Source: Plutella xylostella
Taxonomy: Eukaryota > Arthropoda > Insecta > Lepidoptera > Plutellidae
Direction: 5' to 3'
Assembly: GCF_932276165.1 (NCBI RefSeq)
Contig: NC_063987.1
Location: 3,596,001-3,660,000 of the forward strand
DNA length: 64,000 nt
In this document: positions 1 to 12,279 of the stretch, piece by piece
Layout of the letters: each line of letters opens with the position of its first letter
How positions within the stretch are numbered: the first letter of the stretch is position 1
Program-made: the position numbers and the translations under genes
The notes under the pieces: generated by a model
The model's input: the letters and a program-made list of their open reading frames with translations, nothing else
The model's database searches: none
Told to the model about the DNA's origin: nothing

Positions 1-855
1 ATCGTGAGATGACAGTTTGTCATGCCAATTAATTTCGCGAACACTTTTCTTAATGTTAGTATAGTCGGCACGAGAGTATGAGTATAAAGTATGCGGGTTT
101 ATTGGGAGAGGAGTGGTAGTAGATAATGCTATGTCAATAAGCAAGGCTTTGTGGTGTGGATCTTCGGGCACTAGCGGGTCTAAGCATTCTTTAACTGAGA
201 CATTTATGTTGGACAGTACCAGGTCCAGCAGGCGCCCAAAGTTATTGAGGATATTATTGTACTGGTTTAGATTACATAAACTGAGAGTATCAATAAAATT
301 ATAAACATGGTCACCAGATAATCCTGACGGTATTAGAAAATCATTTGCCGATGATAACCAAGTAATATCGCTCATGTTGAAGTCACCTAACACCAGGAAT
401 AAGTCATCACTATGAGTAGAAAACAAATTAGTCAGTTGATTTGTAAAGTTATATAATTGCCTGGAAAAACTATGACCTAGATTTTCACTACAAAGGTAGA
501 TAGTACAAATATGTAATTTGAGAATACGTTTCCTCACTAAGTCTTTATAAGAAATTGTCACCCAGATATCCTCGGCCGAAGACTGCCACGCATAGCTGCA
601 TGATGAGCGAAGACTACGCTTGACTGCTATCGCCACTCCACCTCCCAGGGATTGCCTAGTAGCTACGTAATCACGGTCCCGCCGATATACAGTATACCTA
701 CTATCGAATAACTCAGAATCTGCGATACTGCTAAGAAGCCATGATTCGCTTATAGTAATCACGTCATAGTCATTAAGCAATACATTGTGAATAAAGACCT
801 CAGTTTTAGTCCGTAGTCCCCGAACATTCTGATGATAAATGTTTAGGCTAGCCAT
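1..855 (-). mobile_element. Non-LTR retrotransposon endonuclease ORF, cut by the window edge
   Basis: An uninterrupted minus-strand frame of about 285 codons starts at ATG 855 and runs off the left edge. It begins MASLNIYHQNVRGLRTKT, the usual start of apurinic-like endonucleases of Jockey/CR1-type LINEs. It keeps the blocks TISESWLL (catalytic Glu), GGGVAIAV, VLGDFNMSD (metal and nick-site Asp/Asn) and LDLVLSN. The SDH block is replaced by a weak PEDPHHKALLIDI. No stop or frameshift is seen, so this copy is young, and the reverse transcriptase should lie just outside the window. It sits about 260 bases beyond the last visible Spec2 exon, on the same strand, so it is either in a Spec2 intron or just 3' of the gene. 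The exact clade cannot be fixed from this part. Confidence 0.85.
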
Positions 856-1112
856 TAGTAATTAGTGAGAATAACTGGAGTAAATCACTGTAATAGACAA
901 TCAAAGCATGACACACTATGTATTTTATGTATAAACTGTAGAACTCGTTATGAACACCGTTTGAAACCATAATTACACCACAATAGGAATTAAAAGCCAC
1001 CTTATTCTTATCATACAAAGGGCATAATATTAGAAATAAATGAGTGAGTTTTAGAGTTTATCAGTATATACTATCTATATGTACCTATTGAAGTAAATAA
1101 TATACTATTAAC

Positions 1113-4100
1113 CTTGACTCCATAAGCCATCTCGTACCCTCCCTTGCTCTGCATCTGGTTCTGGATGGAGTGCAGCAGCGACGACGGCATCTCCATGTCC
1201 GTGGAGCCTGGAAACGGGAAATTAATGGCGTTGAGTTTTACAGAAAAAATATTATTTAACCGAAAATTATACACACAGTCATGTTAAATAAGGAGGTAAG
1301 TAAATGTTGTGGCTATAGGTACAGGGGGGGGGGGGTTTACTCTATATGACGAAAAACACGAAGTTTTAGTGATTACAACGTGCCGATTGCACGACAGTTT
1401 TCGTTCGTTCGTTTTTCGTCAGTATCCCAGTACCCTAACTGAAGTATCTAAAAATATTTGGACAAGATTAAAAACTATGGTAGTAGGAGCTCTCGTACTT
1501 AGACTAAGGCGTGACTTCAATACCTAGTTGCCTACTTATTAGCTAATCTGCCTCCGAAATCGAATAAATAAAACCTAGAATAAAAAAAAATGAATAACCA
1601 ACTTATTAGATTGCAGAGTTGGTAACAAAGAACCAAAAAATCGATTATCCCGCATTGTCAGACGGCCATGGCCGTTTCGTGCCACATTAATTTGGCTAAT
1701 ATAGAAATTGATTGCTAATTAGGGTAAGTGGTGGTCGACCAAATCAACTTTTGTTGTGGCCAAAAGTGCTGAGTAATGTAAGTAGTGCTGCGGACCAGCG
1801 TGTACTGCGATTCACGCAACTTAACCATAAATGCCGACACAATATTATTGTGAATAACAGCTACTTAGATTAAAATAATTAAGTAATTAATGTTTCCGTT
1901 GTCGCCACTTCACATTTAGTGTACCTATCTGATGTTGACTGAAAGAAACAAGCCGATTATAGCTTAGATACATACGTAGGTACATAATAAAAATAATAAA
2001 AAAGAAAAATGACACAGGGCCATTGGTCAATTTACGTGAGTCGGACTTGATCAATAGGTATCCTATACAGTACAGTCGAGTCACATTTTGTGATGGTCGT
2101 GTCTCTCGTGGCTCGGTACAAACATTTGACCTCACCATGCAGATTCGTGATTATTTCGGGTCGCTGTAACTGTTGTATTTTGCGGCGTGACTCAAGTTCT
2201 TTTCAAGGATAGTGAGTTTGACTAAGTAAAAATACATGTAGGATATTTGCGTTAAAGTTCTGGGTAAGCTTAATGATATGGCAGTTTCAAAAACTCTAGC
2301 TGGCTGTACATTCATACTCGTGATTGGAACTTAATTGCAGTCATTAATATAATAGAAGCGAAATATGTATACATACTACACATACCTACCTACTATTTTG
2401 TTTTAAGAAAACTTACACCATACGTTTTCAACATAAATAATAAAATGAGCAATGAGAAATGAAGAAAATTACTTCTAAAGTGGCCCAGTCTCGACGGCTC
2501 ACTGTCACTCAAAACTGGGCCCCTATCGCGAACTTCTTTTGAAATCGATTTTCGGATTCGTTTTGACTTCGCGATGGGCCGATAGGCCCTCTTATTATAC
2601 TTAATCCTTAATCATCATGAGAAGGAGCTCATTGCAACCACTAATGTTCACGTAGAAAGGTCGAGCTATCTCATCATCAGCGGTAAACGGCTTGACCTCA
2701 GAACCAAGTGCTTACTTTGTTTGATGACGACACGATTATAAAATACGTTTCTTTTTTTGCCTACACATAAGACATAGGTAGGTACACAAACACACTATGT
2801 TAGATGATGATAATAAAGACCTATTTTGATTAGTAAATATAAAGCTATCCAGATATATTATGTACATTGATAAGTAGGTACCTAGGTAAATATCTTTTCT
2901 TTCCAAAAAATGTTTTGTAGTTTTGTAGAGAGAATGCGTGATCGATAAATAGGTAAAGAAACGAAAGTTTAGTGTTCGCTAGTTAGTTCTGCCTCTCACG
3001 CAACGCAACGGACGTGGCGTGAGTGAGACGATAACTATCTCCTTAGACATTATTATATCCATCTAGATATTATTACATCCGATCTAATAACTCAGGCTCA
3101 GCCGTAGCTGCACACGGAAAACCGATGGTGGCATTAACTGATTGATTAGTTCGATTTATCTCAGTTGAATTTGAAAGTTTCTGGTGTTTATTCATGCATT
3201 TTAACTGACTACTTACAAACAATGCATGTCACTAACAATAATGAAGGGTGTAAAGATAAATCGGGCATTGGAGGCAAACCTCATAACATTTTCCTGTTCA
3301 CTTTTCTTAGAGGAAAAAAAATCATTATTTTAAAAAAGTGTTATGTTTCTTAAACTGCATTTAAGTTTCGCTTGCCTCAGCGGCTTACATCACATAAACC
3401 GAATAATTATTACACAATAATTTTAGTGCTAATAAACTGTCTCAGATTAACGGTATTGTCATCATCATCACATCCGGCGTATGACAATAACGCCATGTGT
3501 TATATTTCGCAAGACGAGGATGACTCCATTAAAAGTTATAACATTTGCTGACATTGCTCTCAAGTTTATTCACTACTCGGGTGTTTTTTTTTATTGAATA
3601 AACATACCTACGTTGTTATTGAGTAGAATATGGTACTAAAATGGTCTGGAATTACGTAGAATTTAAGTAGATAGTTCTAAGTAAACTTGACATTGAAGTG
3701 GTGAAAAATAAATTAACTCGAATCTTGTCACTTGATTAAGATTTTATGAAATTATTTTATACTTTTATTTTATTTATTTAATTTAAAATGCAGAATAACT
3801 CATAGCATATATAGATACCTTCCTACCTGTAATATAAGCTACATGGACGATGGACGTCACATATCTCACATTCAATTACGTTGTTATAAAAACGTCTTTA
3901 TAAACTCCCAGATAAGGGTCTCCAACTCTCCACTCAAAGTCAACCGAAATGGAAGACGCGAGTGTGAGTGGCATAGTAAGGAGGGTAACCGTTTCATATC
4001 TATGTATGCGTATGTGTATGTGTGTGTGCATGGTATGAACATTGCCAAGAAAAATATAATTAGGTACCTACCAAGAATGAGTATGATAAGAACAGAAACA

Positions 4101-6689
4101 ATATGGGTGAGAAAAACTCTCCAAAATTCTATAAATTTATACTATAAGTACCTACATAAATAAACCAGTATAATCCATAAGGAACCCGTACAAAGCGCTC
4201 TCATGAAGTAAAATTGTTAATAGTAAAAGCTATCATTGCATAGCATTGTTATTCAGTGAATCTGTGAATCAATATTTTACAATCTAAAAACAAAACAATA
4301 TCACCAAACAAGAAACTGCAGTTAGAAGACCTTCCCATTCCTAGCCTGTGCCTGTGAATCAATACCAAACAATATTTATCACATCAATTGTTCATTGTGC
4401 GCGGGCGCAGCGAACAAAACCGTGGAGCACGCCTCATAATAATGTTTATTGACAGTTCTTCGAATTATGCTATTTATCTTTTGTCTTTGCTATTGCGTAA
4501 GTGTGGTTTGATCAAATATAAATGATCTGATCGTCTATGTAAATATCTGATTTAAATAATCTGTCTGGGCCGAGATAAATTGATTTTAATTTTTGTTACC
4601 CAAGGGGTGAAAGCCGCCAATGGGCCGAGGGACTAAATAAGGGGTTCACCTGAGTTAAACACTGTGCTTTCCAAAAGAAACGATTCCTTCACCTTTATTA
4701 AAAAGTAAATATTATCAGGTTTTTGAGGCTTTTACTTAAATAGAATAGAATAGACTAGAATATAGAATAAATCTTTATTCAAGGAAAACAACTTATGCTA
4801 TTACATACATCCCAAAAAATTCATCATCGTTCATCGAATTTTACTTAGATGCACAAAAGCAATTTTCACCGGTCATAAAAAGCGCTATTTATATGTCTCT
4901 ATTCAGGAAAATTACACATACTCTCAGAGCATGAGTGATGAACTATATTTTTTTATCGGTAGAGCTAATAATTTTGGCTTTTGCACTTGAATAATGAGGC
5001 TGCGCGTTGAATTCTTTTCTTAGGAGACCCTTCGCGCCGCGGCCGCCGCCGGATAGGGTACCTACATCGTCATGTAATTTATGATTTCCTGGTAGCTTCA
5101 TTAGTTAGTTAAAGGCTTCTTCTCTTTGACAATTTAATCTAGTGGAAATATGTAAGTACTCGTAGGTATTTATAGAACCTACTTGTAACTTTTTTTGTAA
5201 GTAGTTTTATTTCATTTTTATCAGCCACTAGACTAGCTTTTCCTGCCAGCTCACGCGCGTAAAAGGTTACTGTCAGAATTCCGGGATAATACACACAATA
5301 CATACATGGTACAGACAATTATACAAAAAGCGACTTTGTTTTATACTATGTAGTGATCATACAACACTAGACGTGAACGAAACCAAGAAACACCAGCACC
5401 CTAAACTCTGTCCTCAGACTTCCTCATCTGACTGCTATCAACAGCATGAGCCTAGGAAGCCGAAGGACGTCCCACGCCCCACGCTATGTTAGCGTACCTA
5501 TAACTTCACGAAAACATGGCGTATTATTGATGAGCTGTATGACTCAAACATACCCCGCGGGCATTACTTATTATGAAATATATCATATAACTACCTAGTA
5601 TGTAGCTACTCCTTTTGTATCCAAATTCAGAAATGCAAATGGCGGACCGCCGGTTCCGGTCGTTCACCTGTCGAAATGGCGGGAAGGTCAAGACAAGCTC
5701 GAGTAGATAGGATCAAGAGGTATGGTTTATCGAGTAAAGATAGTGTCGATGATCTGTGGACGCGGGTGCGATAAGATGAGTGTGTGGTGTGAGATGCATG
5801 AATACATATATCGTGTTGTGGTGTTAGATGTATAAAATCGCTGGGGTACACGTAAACCCAGAGTGACATAATATGCACAGTTTGATAACCTACTATGTTT
5901 TTACCTCATTGATTTTTCAGTTTTAACAGAAAAGAAGATGCTGTGAGAATCTAACTTACATGCACATTGCACGCATTCGTTTCAGTGTATAACTTTGCTT
6001 ACTTTCTTTGCTCTAAGAGTTCGGAGTAGTGGTAGTGAAACGTACCATAAAATATTATAATATTAATATTAATGGAGTTTAAAACTTTGGGTGAATGTAG
6101 AACGGAAGTAAATCAATGATAAATAGTATTATTAGAAATTTAATTTAACTTGTTCAAAATTAAACCCATCTTTATATTTACTTTCCTGTAATAAAAATAG
6201 AGAGCGGAAATTTTAAATTTCCCGCAACGGTTGACATTACACACGCAGTAGGCAGTCACCTTGATAGTAAACTTTAATATTGTTATGATTAAGATAGTTC
6301 CCATGAGGTGTTCCAAGGTTCAATTACTCGTGTTGGAACTGGAGTACAATGTGAGAGAGTTTTGAACACTATCGTATTGTATACAGTCGGCGATATTAAA
6401 TTATTAAATAAAACGATAGTTTTTACAATATGCATTTTAACGCTTTATTTAATACCTACCTCAATTTTGATCATATTCATTTATCACATCGAGGGGAACA
6501 AGGACGTAAAAGTGTTTAAGAATTAAAAGAAAATATAAAATGCTCACCTATGTGTCCTGTGTGTTGGAAATTAGTGGGAGCCCCTATCATGGAGCGGTCT
6601 ATTCTCCGCCTCGTGCGCTGCGCCTGCGCCGCGGGCTGGTAGCAGCACGCGAACCACTGCAGCCAGATCTCTCCGCCCGTACTCGCCAT
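1113..6689 (-). CDS. Spec2: CDC42 small effector protein (CRIB domain), Spec2/CDC42SE family
   Basis: Coding exons are 6689-6548 (ATG 6689) and 1207-1113. The join is ...HTGHI(G)-STDMEMPSS..., with donor GTGAGC and acceptor TTTCCAG, phase 1. The first exon starts MASTGGEIWLQWFACCYQP: a short N-terminus with a CC pair (a likely palmitoylation site) and a following basic RTRRR stretch. Next comes the CRIB motif IDRSMIGAPTNFQHTGHIG, which binds GTP-loaded Cdc42. The second exon ends IQNQMQSKGGYEMAYGVK, matching the C-terminal QMxSKG block of the family. Family members are 80-90 residues; here about 79 are visible. The protein should be a membrane-attached Cdc42 adaptor for actin. After GVK either the frame reads through to a stop at 1071, or a donor AAG|GTTAAT at 1113/1112 leads to an exon left of the window. 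A GTG at 6713 in the same frame is not a likely start. The intron is 5.3 kb. Confidence 0.87.
1208..6547 (-). other. Spec2 intron, no further gene seen
   Basis: AT-rich intronic DNA between the two Spec2 exons. It contains a run of G at 1323-1334, an AGAAT-type simple repeat at 4739-4775 followed by a LINE/SINE-like tail (AATAAATCTTTATTCAAG), and a GC-rich patch at 5033-5055. No exon with good splice sites was recognised on either strand, and the open frames here have no family signature. Confidence 0.6.
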
Positions 6690-7000
6690 GTCACTGCACT
6701 CACTACTGTCCACTTCACACCCGAGTCTTCCAAGTGGCGCCGGCGGTCACAACGCGGCACCAACCTCGACGGATCCGACCAATCGGCGGTTCGAAATTTT
6801 AAATTTCGAATTTGGAAGCCGAGTCCCGCTTCGGTCCGGATCCTTGGAGCCTCGTTCACCACTGCTTGTCAAGTCGAACTAGTACTGAGATACTTATATC
6901 TCTGTATTCTGTCAAAGATATCTTCGAATGACGCCACAGGCTCGTTCTGATCTTACGAGCGATAACAGCGATGGCATGATTCCTCCGATACCATCTGAAA
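6690..7000 (-). promoter_or_regulatory. Probable 5' leader / promoter region of Spec2
   Basis: This GC-richer stretch lies directly upstream of the Spec2 ATG (6689). It contains a near-perfect palindrome (TTCGAAATTTTAAATTTCGAA at about 6789-6809). No TATA box is obvious. The transcription start cannot be placed by eye, so the role is inferred only from position and base composition. Confidence 0.35.
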
Positions 7001-8530
7001 GAGAAACAAATTACTGATTAGTTCTGTGAACTGTCGAAAATGTTTATTTACATTATTGGGTTTCTTGGGTTAAAAGTATAGAGATAGTAAGCAACACGTT
7101 TAATAAATCACTTAAAACGACAGGGTCATTATCATTAGGTGAATAGGTAACAATAAATGGTAAACATATAAATGGATGTTTGTTTGTTGGTAACGGCCGC
7201 CTGTCACTTTCTGTTGATAACTCTTTAATGAGGATAAACGACAGTTTCAATGTTCGAACGGTACCTATACATACGAGTATGCAGCTATTTATGGGTCTTG
7301 TGCAGCATCTGCATCATATAACTTCGCCGCATGCTGCCATAAAGCCACTGCAGATTGTTATGAGGTAGACCGTTACCCTGTCCTGTCGTATACTATAATT
7401 TGTATATGGGCCTCGCAATACGAGAAAAAATAAAATGCATGGGGTTTTTGACATTTATACCCGCATTATACACCTGATTTACGCAAGCCTAGTTTATGTG
7501 GTAAGAAAGATCATGGTAAGGTTAACACTAAAACATGTAGTTATGTAAGTATTTTAGGTATAAGTATGTAGGTATATAGTGATAAGTAGATTTTGTATAA
7601 GACACAGTGGCCTTAGCAACACAAAACAAACCGTAGGCTTTGGTTGTGTATCTGTTTACTTTCACCGGGTAAATTATGTGCTTTCGCTGACTCTGGTCCT
7701 TGTAGGTACATTAGCATTTTCTGTTGGTTGTCTGTCTCTTACTAATCTCTATGTTGTCCAGATCAGGCAGATTAAAATATAAGAAGTTTAATAACAAGTG
7801 TGTTAAATTAAATTGAGAATAATATTAATCTATTATTACAGAAATATTGATGCATGCGATAAATTCTTAGGTACCTACATACATATTATGCACTATTTCT
7901 GACTTTCAAATGTTGTGATTTAGCTCGGTTTTAGGACATTACCGAAACGTTAAAAAACTCATAAAACGTTTCCACGTAAATAGCCGGACGTCAGGTATAA
8001 GTTTGAAAATAGATCTACGGGAAATTCAGTAAAATGTTCAGTTATAAATAAACCTAACAACCTAACATAAACCTACATAATATTCACATTTCTAAGAGAA
8101 GAATAAGTGGAATTTACAACAGAGAATTTAAAACACTTATCGATAAATCTCCTAATATGCTACAATCTTCATCCAAAAAGATGTGGTAAGAACATGATGA
8201 AGTAAAGGCAGGTAACTCAAGATTAGATACTATTGTCAACATTACCGTTATCGTATCGCTTAAACTAGGAGATGTCACTCGTGATGAGATAATCAAGTTA
8301 ATACCTACCGCCTAAGTACCTACCTGTTGTAAATGGTCGATAATAATGTTGGTACAATCTAGACAGTTCGAGAGAACACTAGGTGTTACATTATGTATGA
8401 TACCAAAGATAGGAAAGTAAATTACGTATACTATTTAAATGAAAAAAAGGAATTTTAAAATCTTTAGTCGCATATTTTGGAATGATTTAGGATCTTCTTA
8501 TCGTGGCAACGTCAACTAACAAGGTCACTA
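7001..8530. other. Unassigned AT-rich DNA
   Basis: No coding exon, RNA gene or clear repeat family was recognised. The stretch has frequent TAGGTAC/TACCTAC words and short open frames without family features. Confidence 0.5.
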
Positions 8531-8730
8531 AGGCCTGGGTCTCGTATTTACGCCGTAGTTCGCGTCCAGCGTCATGCCGTAGGCCGCGTCACGATGCTCA
8601 CTATAGAAATGTACTGATGCGGTCGCCCTCACACGCCGACGTTTTGGCGCGTAGACGTAGTGAGCATCGTGACGCGGCCTACGGCGTGACGCTGGACGCG
8701 ACCTACGGCGTAAATAGGAGACCCGGGCCT
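8531..8730. mobile_element. Foldback MITE (AGGCCYGGGTCTC family), copy 1
   Basis: The first about 74 bases (8531-8604) are nearly the exact reverse complement of the last about 73 (8658-8730), leaving a 53-base loop. The ends read AGGCCTGGGTCTC and GAGACCCGGGCCT. The arms carry the words TTTACGCCGTAG and GACGCGGCCTACGGCG. A shorter relative lies at 63070-63163. It has no coding capacity and is a non-autonomous DNA element. Confidence 0.85.
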
Positions 8731-8975
8731 AAATAGTAATGTACGAAGCCTCGAGGCGAAGAGAGTTAAATTGACATTTGTATGGGAATTTTTCAAATCT
8801 GACTCTCTCTCTCTCCGTTCTTCTCGCCGGTGGAAAATCACCTTATGTATAGGAAACCTATACTATGTTTGGACGACCAAGTCTAGCCCAGCCAAGGTGA
8901 AGATGAGTAGAGTTATGCAGTAACATAACAAAAATATAGCCGAGATGAAAAATAAGTAGGTATTATAGAACCTTA

Positions 8976-9505
8976 ATACCAGCTTGCCCCAGTCTGGAAG
9001 TCGCACATAATGCCCCTTCGTCTAAAGCTGTCTATATTCGAAAGCAATGTAAAGTCGGTCCTTCTATATGGCTGTGAAACTTGGAGGACTACAAAGCTGC
9101 TACATCACAAGCTCCAAGTTACCGTCAACAGGTGCCTCCGTTCGATTCTCCGCATATACTGGCCGGACACGATCTCTAATGTGGACCTATGGAAAAAATG
9201 CAACCAAACCACATTGAGGAAAGAAATCGCAATGAGGCGCTGGAGATGGATCGGCCATACAATGAGAAGACACGACTGTAACCATGCTCAAGTTGCTTTC
9301 GAGTGGCAGCCTGGTGGAAGAAGGAGACCAGGTAGACCCGTACAGAGCTGGAGAAGGTCCGTGGAGGCGGAAATGAAGAGGGCAGGTCTATCGTGGGCCC
9401 AAGTGAAGGAGGCGGCTCAAGATAGGGAAGCGTGGCGAAGAATGTCTGTAGCCCTAAGCTCCACAGGGGAGTAACAGGACTATAAGTAAGTAAGTAAGTA
9501 ATACT
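8976..9505 (+). mobile_element. 5'-truncated RTE-type LINE, C-terminal fragment
   Basis: The frame from about 8979 to the stop at 9474 reads PVWKSHIMPLRLKL, then VLLYGCETWR, IGHTMRRH and RRRPGRPVQSWRR. This is the conserved C-terminal tail downstream of the reverse transcriptase in RTE elements. A TAA in frame just upstream (about 8973) and the absence of reverse transcriptase blocks show 5' truncation. The 3' end is the TAAG/AAGT tetranucleotide repeat (9483-9502) typical of RTE tails. Confidence 0.85.
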
Positions 9506-10048
9506 TTTGAAGTGCTCAACAAAAATATCGACTTTCTAACAGACAAAAAAGGCATTTGAATCCCCTTTCGTAAATAACACTTAAAATGATAGCTTAAACT
9601 CTTATTTAAAGTGATAGCTGATAGCTTAAACTCTTTTTGAAAGAGATAAGCTTATCCAAAGTCATCAGTTCGTCCCATGTGTGGTAGATGTACCCCACAT
9701 GGGCTAGACATGGAGTGTCACGTCATGTGTAGTGATCAATGATCACTTTGTCATCCGTGATCAGAGTGATCAACTGATCAATCATACGCACACCTCCCTT
9801 AAGTAGTTACCTCGTATTATCTACTCGTACCTACACCAACGATTCGAAGGTCACATAGATTGTCGGGTGAAGGTTTTTGAGCTATTGATGTTTGATCTTA
9901 GACAAGTAAATGTTTGATCTGATATATGACATTAGATTTTAAGTACCTAGGGCTTGTAACTTAATTTGCAACCCATCTCTTAATACTATAATTTCAGAGG
10001 CAAAAAGGTTTTATTCGAGTTAGTCAAAACTCCATTCCTCTGTTACTA

Positions 10049-10182
10049 TGTCGTGGTTCGCGGGTTTTTAATACTTAAATTCATGTATTGAAAATAATAC
10101 TTTCGTACATATATGCCAGGATTTGAACCCACGGCCTTTCGAATGAGCGGACGAGTGCTTATCGACGCGACGGCTCTTGTTA
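10049..10182 (-). mobile_element. tRNA-derived SINE fragment
   Basis: Read on the minus strand, this gives a tRNA-like 3' half with a perfect pol III B box (GGGTTCAAATCC at about 10115-10126). Upstream is TCCGCTCATTCGAAAGGCC; downstream is a non-tRNA body. The acceptor arms do not pair, so it is not a functional tRNA. Confidence 0.6.
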
Positions 10183-11683
10183 ACGATAAAAGACGCATTT
10201 TTAACTGAATCTGCAATATTTCCGTATGTAGTGTGTCTTCGCCTTCGCAAGCCAGTGGCTTTTTGACCCCAATTTAACGAACTTTTGGCACACATTCTTT
10301 ATGAACTGGTTATTTATCTCGGCTAAAACTCGTTTTCCCGGCAAGAAATGTATATAAGTATTGCCAATTTCTGTATCACATTTTTAATAACTTACTTATA
10401 TATAAATCAGGTGCATGATTTTTGTTCCTCGTAATGTGCTCGTTAGTGTCAAACTGTCAACTATGGAAAATTTATTAAATTATAAATTAAGGTAAGTTAA
10501 GACCTCTACTATTATAGAGGTAAGTATATTATTATGTATTTGCAGTATATAACTAATCGAATGTCGCAGGAAGTCGATCGATTTCGCGAAACTAATCGAG
10601 CGACCGTCACGATCTGTTTGGTCGACGGTCGACCCGATTTTTACTTTTCACTTGTTTGTTTGCTAAACATTAACCCCCGAAATCTTAGAACTAACAGTTT
10701 ACAAGATTCTTAGGTACGAACTGGATAAGTAGATAATATGTATAATTTATAAAAACCAATCAGTTTCTTGAGCTTTTCGTTTAATTTTTACTTGACTTTA
10801 TCTACTTCAAATTTAAGTAATAAATATAAATAAGTATATATGTGTTAGAAAGTATATCTTCAGATAAGTACTACTTTCTTTTATGAAAACATTTATAATT
10901 TATGATTCTAATTTAACGCTGCTTCATAAATTTCATTTAAAACAAACATGACTTGTGTTTTTGTAAATCTGAGTACTTATTACTTTTTTTCCACTCTCCT
11001 GTCCTGTAGCTCGATCGTTCATCCGTAAACGGAGTTCATCAGTTTATTTTCAGACACCCAAGATCTCCTTCTTAAAGATGGGTGTTGACAAAATAGTCCG
11101 TAAGTACTTAGGTATGTACTTTAGAAGTTTTGTTGCATTGAGTCAAACTCTGGTATTGTTTTTAACCTATAACGAAAAAAATCTGTGTGTAGGATGTTTG
11201 CGCTATGAAATGTTTACTTTATCATTATCATCATCCCGTAATCGTCCAATACTGGACATAAGTAGTTCGATTAAAGTTATTCATTTTCAGAACAATTGTT
11301 AATGATGAAAATGTGTACCTAAATATTTTGATTAAATAATATACCTAAATGCTGAATCGATGATATCAGAGGAGACTATACTTCTTTTAAAACGTAATGT
11401 GTTTTCGACGCGGTAGGTATTTCAGTGACTGCGCGTTGGTCTTCAGTTTATTTTTACATAAAACCCTTTTCACATTGGAATAGTAGTAGGTGATATCTAA
11501 AATTAATTATAAGGTAACTATTTTATATAATTTTATTGTACTATTATTAGCTTAATATTTTAAAGTAAAACTTATGCGTTTAAACAAAAGACATGTAGTT
11601 ATGTGTAATTTTTGCAGTGTGCAAAATTATCATAGATACAAACATTTATGCTCACAACTGTAATCCCCGAAGGTGTAGTCAGA

Positions 11684-11705
11684 GGTGACTCGAAAGCGAG
11701 TCACC
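11684..11705. repeat. Perfect 9-bp stem hairpin
   Basis: GGTGACTCG-AAAG-CGAGTCACC: a 9-base perfect stem with a four-base loop, in intergenic DNA with no gene next to it. Confidence 0.6.
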
Positions 11706-12279
11706 CGCTTTTCGTTGTACATTTGTACTCACGTGATAGGTCGCGACGTCGCGAGCCGTGTCGCCGTTTTTGAATGAACGCCGTTGTGCTTATCAGTTCA
11801 GTAATTAAGCCCCGATTTCGTCTAGACTAAAGTCAAGTCTACTCTAATTTGGTAAAAACAATACAACACAGCACACTGTTCTGCTGATAAGAAAGTGTAG
11901 CATTGCATGCCCGGTAGCAAAGCAGGCGCTTTGGCCGTAATGAGTAGAAAATCTTGTTAATTTATGTACTTCTTAATGATATCTGTCGAGCAAGTAGGAT
12001 GTGGGACGCTCATTACTGGCGTTTACAGAAATATTCAGGTTACCTATGATTCAAAATTCAAAATTCAAAATCATTTATTTGCATGAACGTAGGTACACAA
12101 AGATGTTACAGAAAAACAGAGAAGACCTGCTACATTCTACCCTTGTAGGGCGTGCAAACATATTATTAGTGTGAAATCATGCATGTCTGAGAATAAAATT
12201 GTAAATGTCAAAGATATACCTAAATTAAAAAATATATATATTAGTAAATAATAAACATGCATGTCAGTAGGTATTTACA

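Larger units (their letters stand above)
9506..12047. other. Unassigned intergenic DNA
   Basis: Apart from the SINE piece at 10049-10182 and a hairpin at 11684-11705, no gene was recognised. A cluster of TGATCA words lies at 9733-9783. Confidence 0.5.

Noticed and set aside
6599..6862. 87-codon minus-strand frame upstream of Spec2
   Set aside because: It overlaps the Spec2 first exon in another frame and has only arginine-rich low complexity due to GC content.
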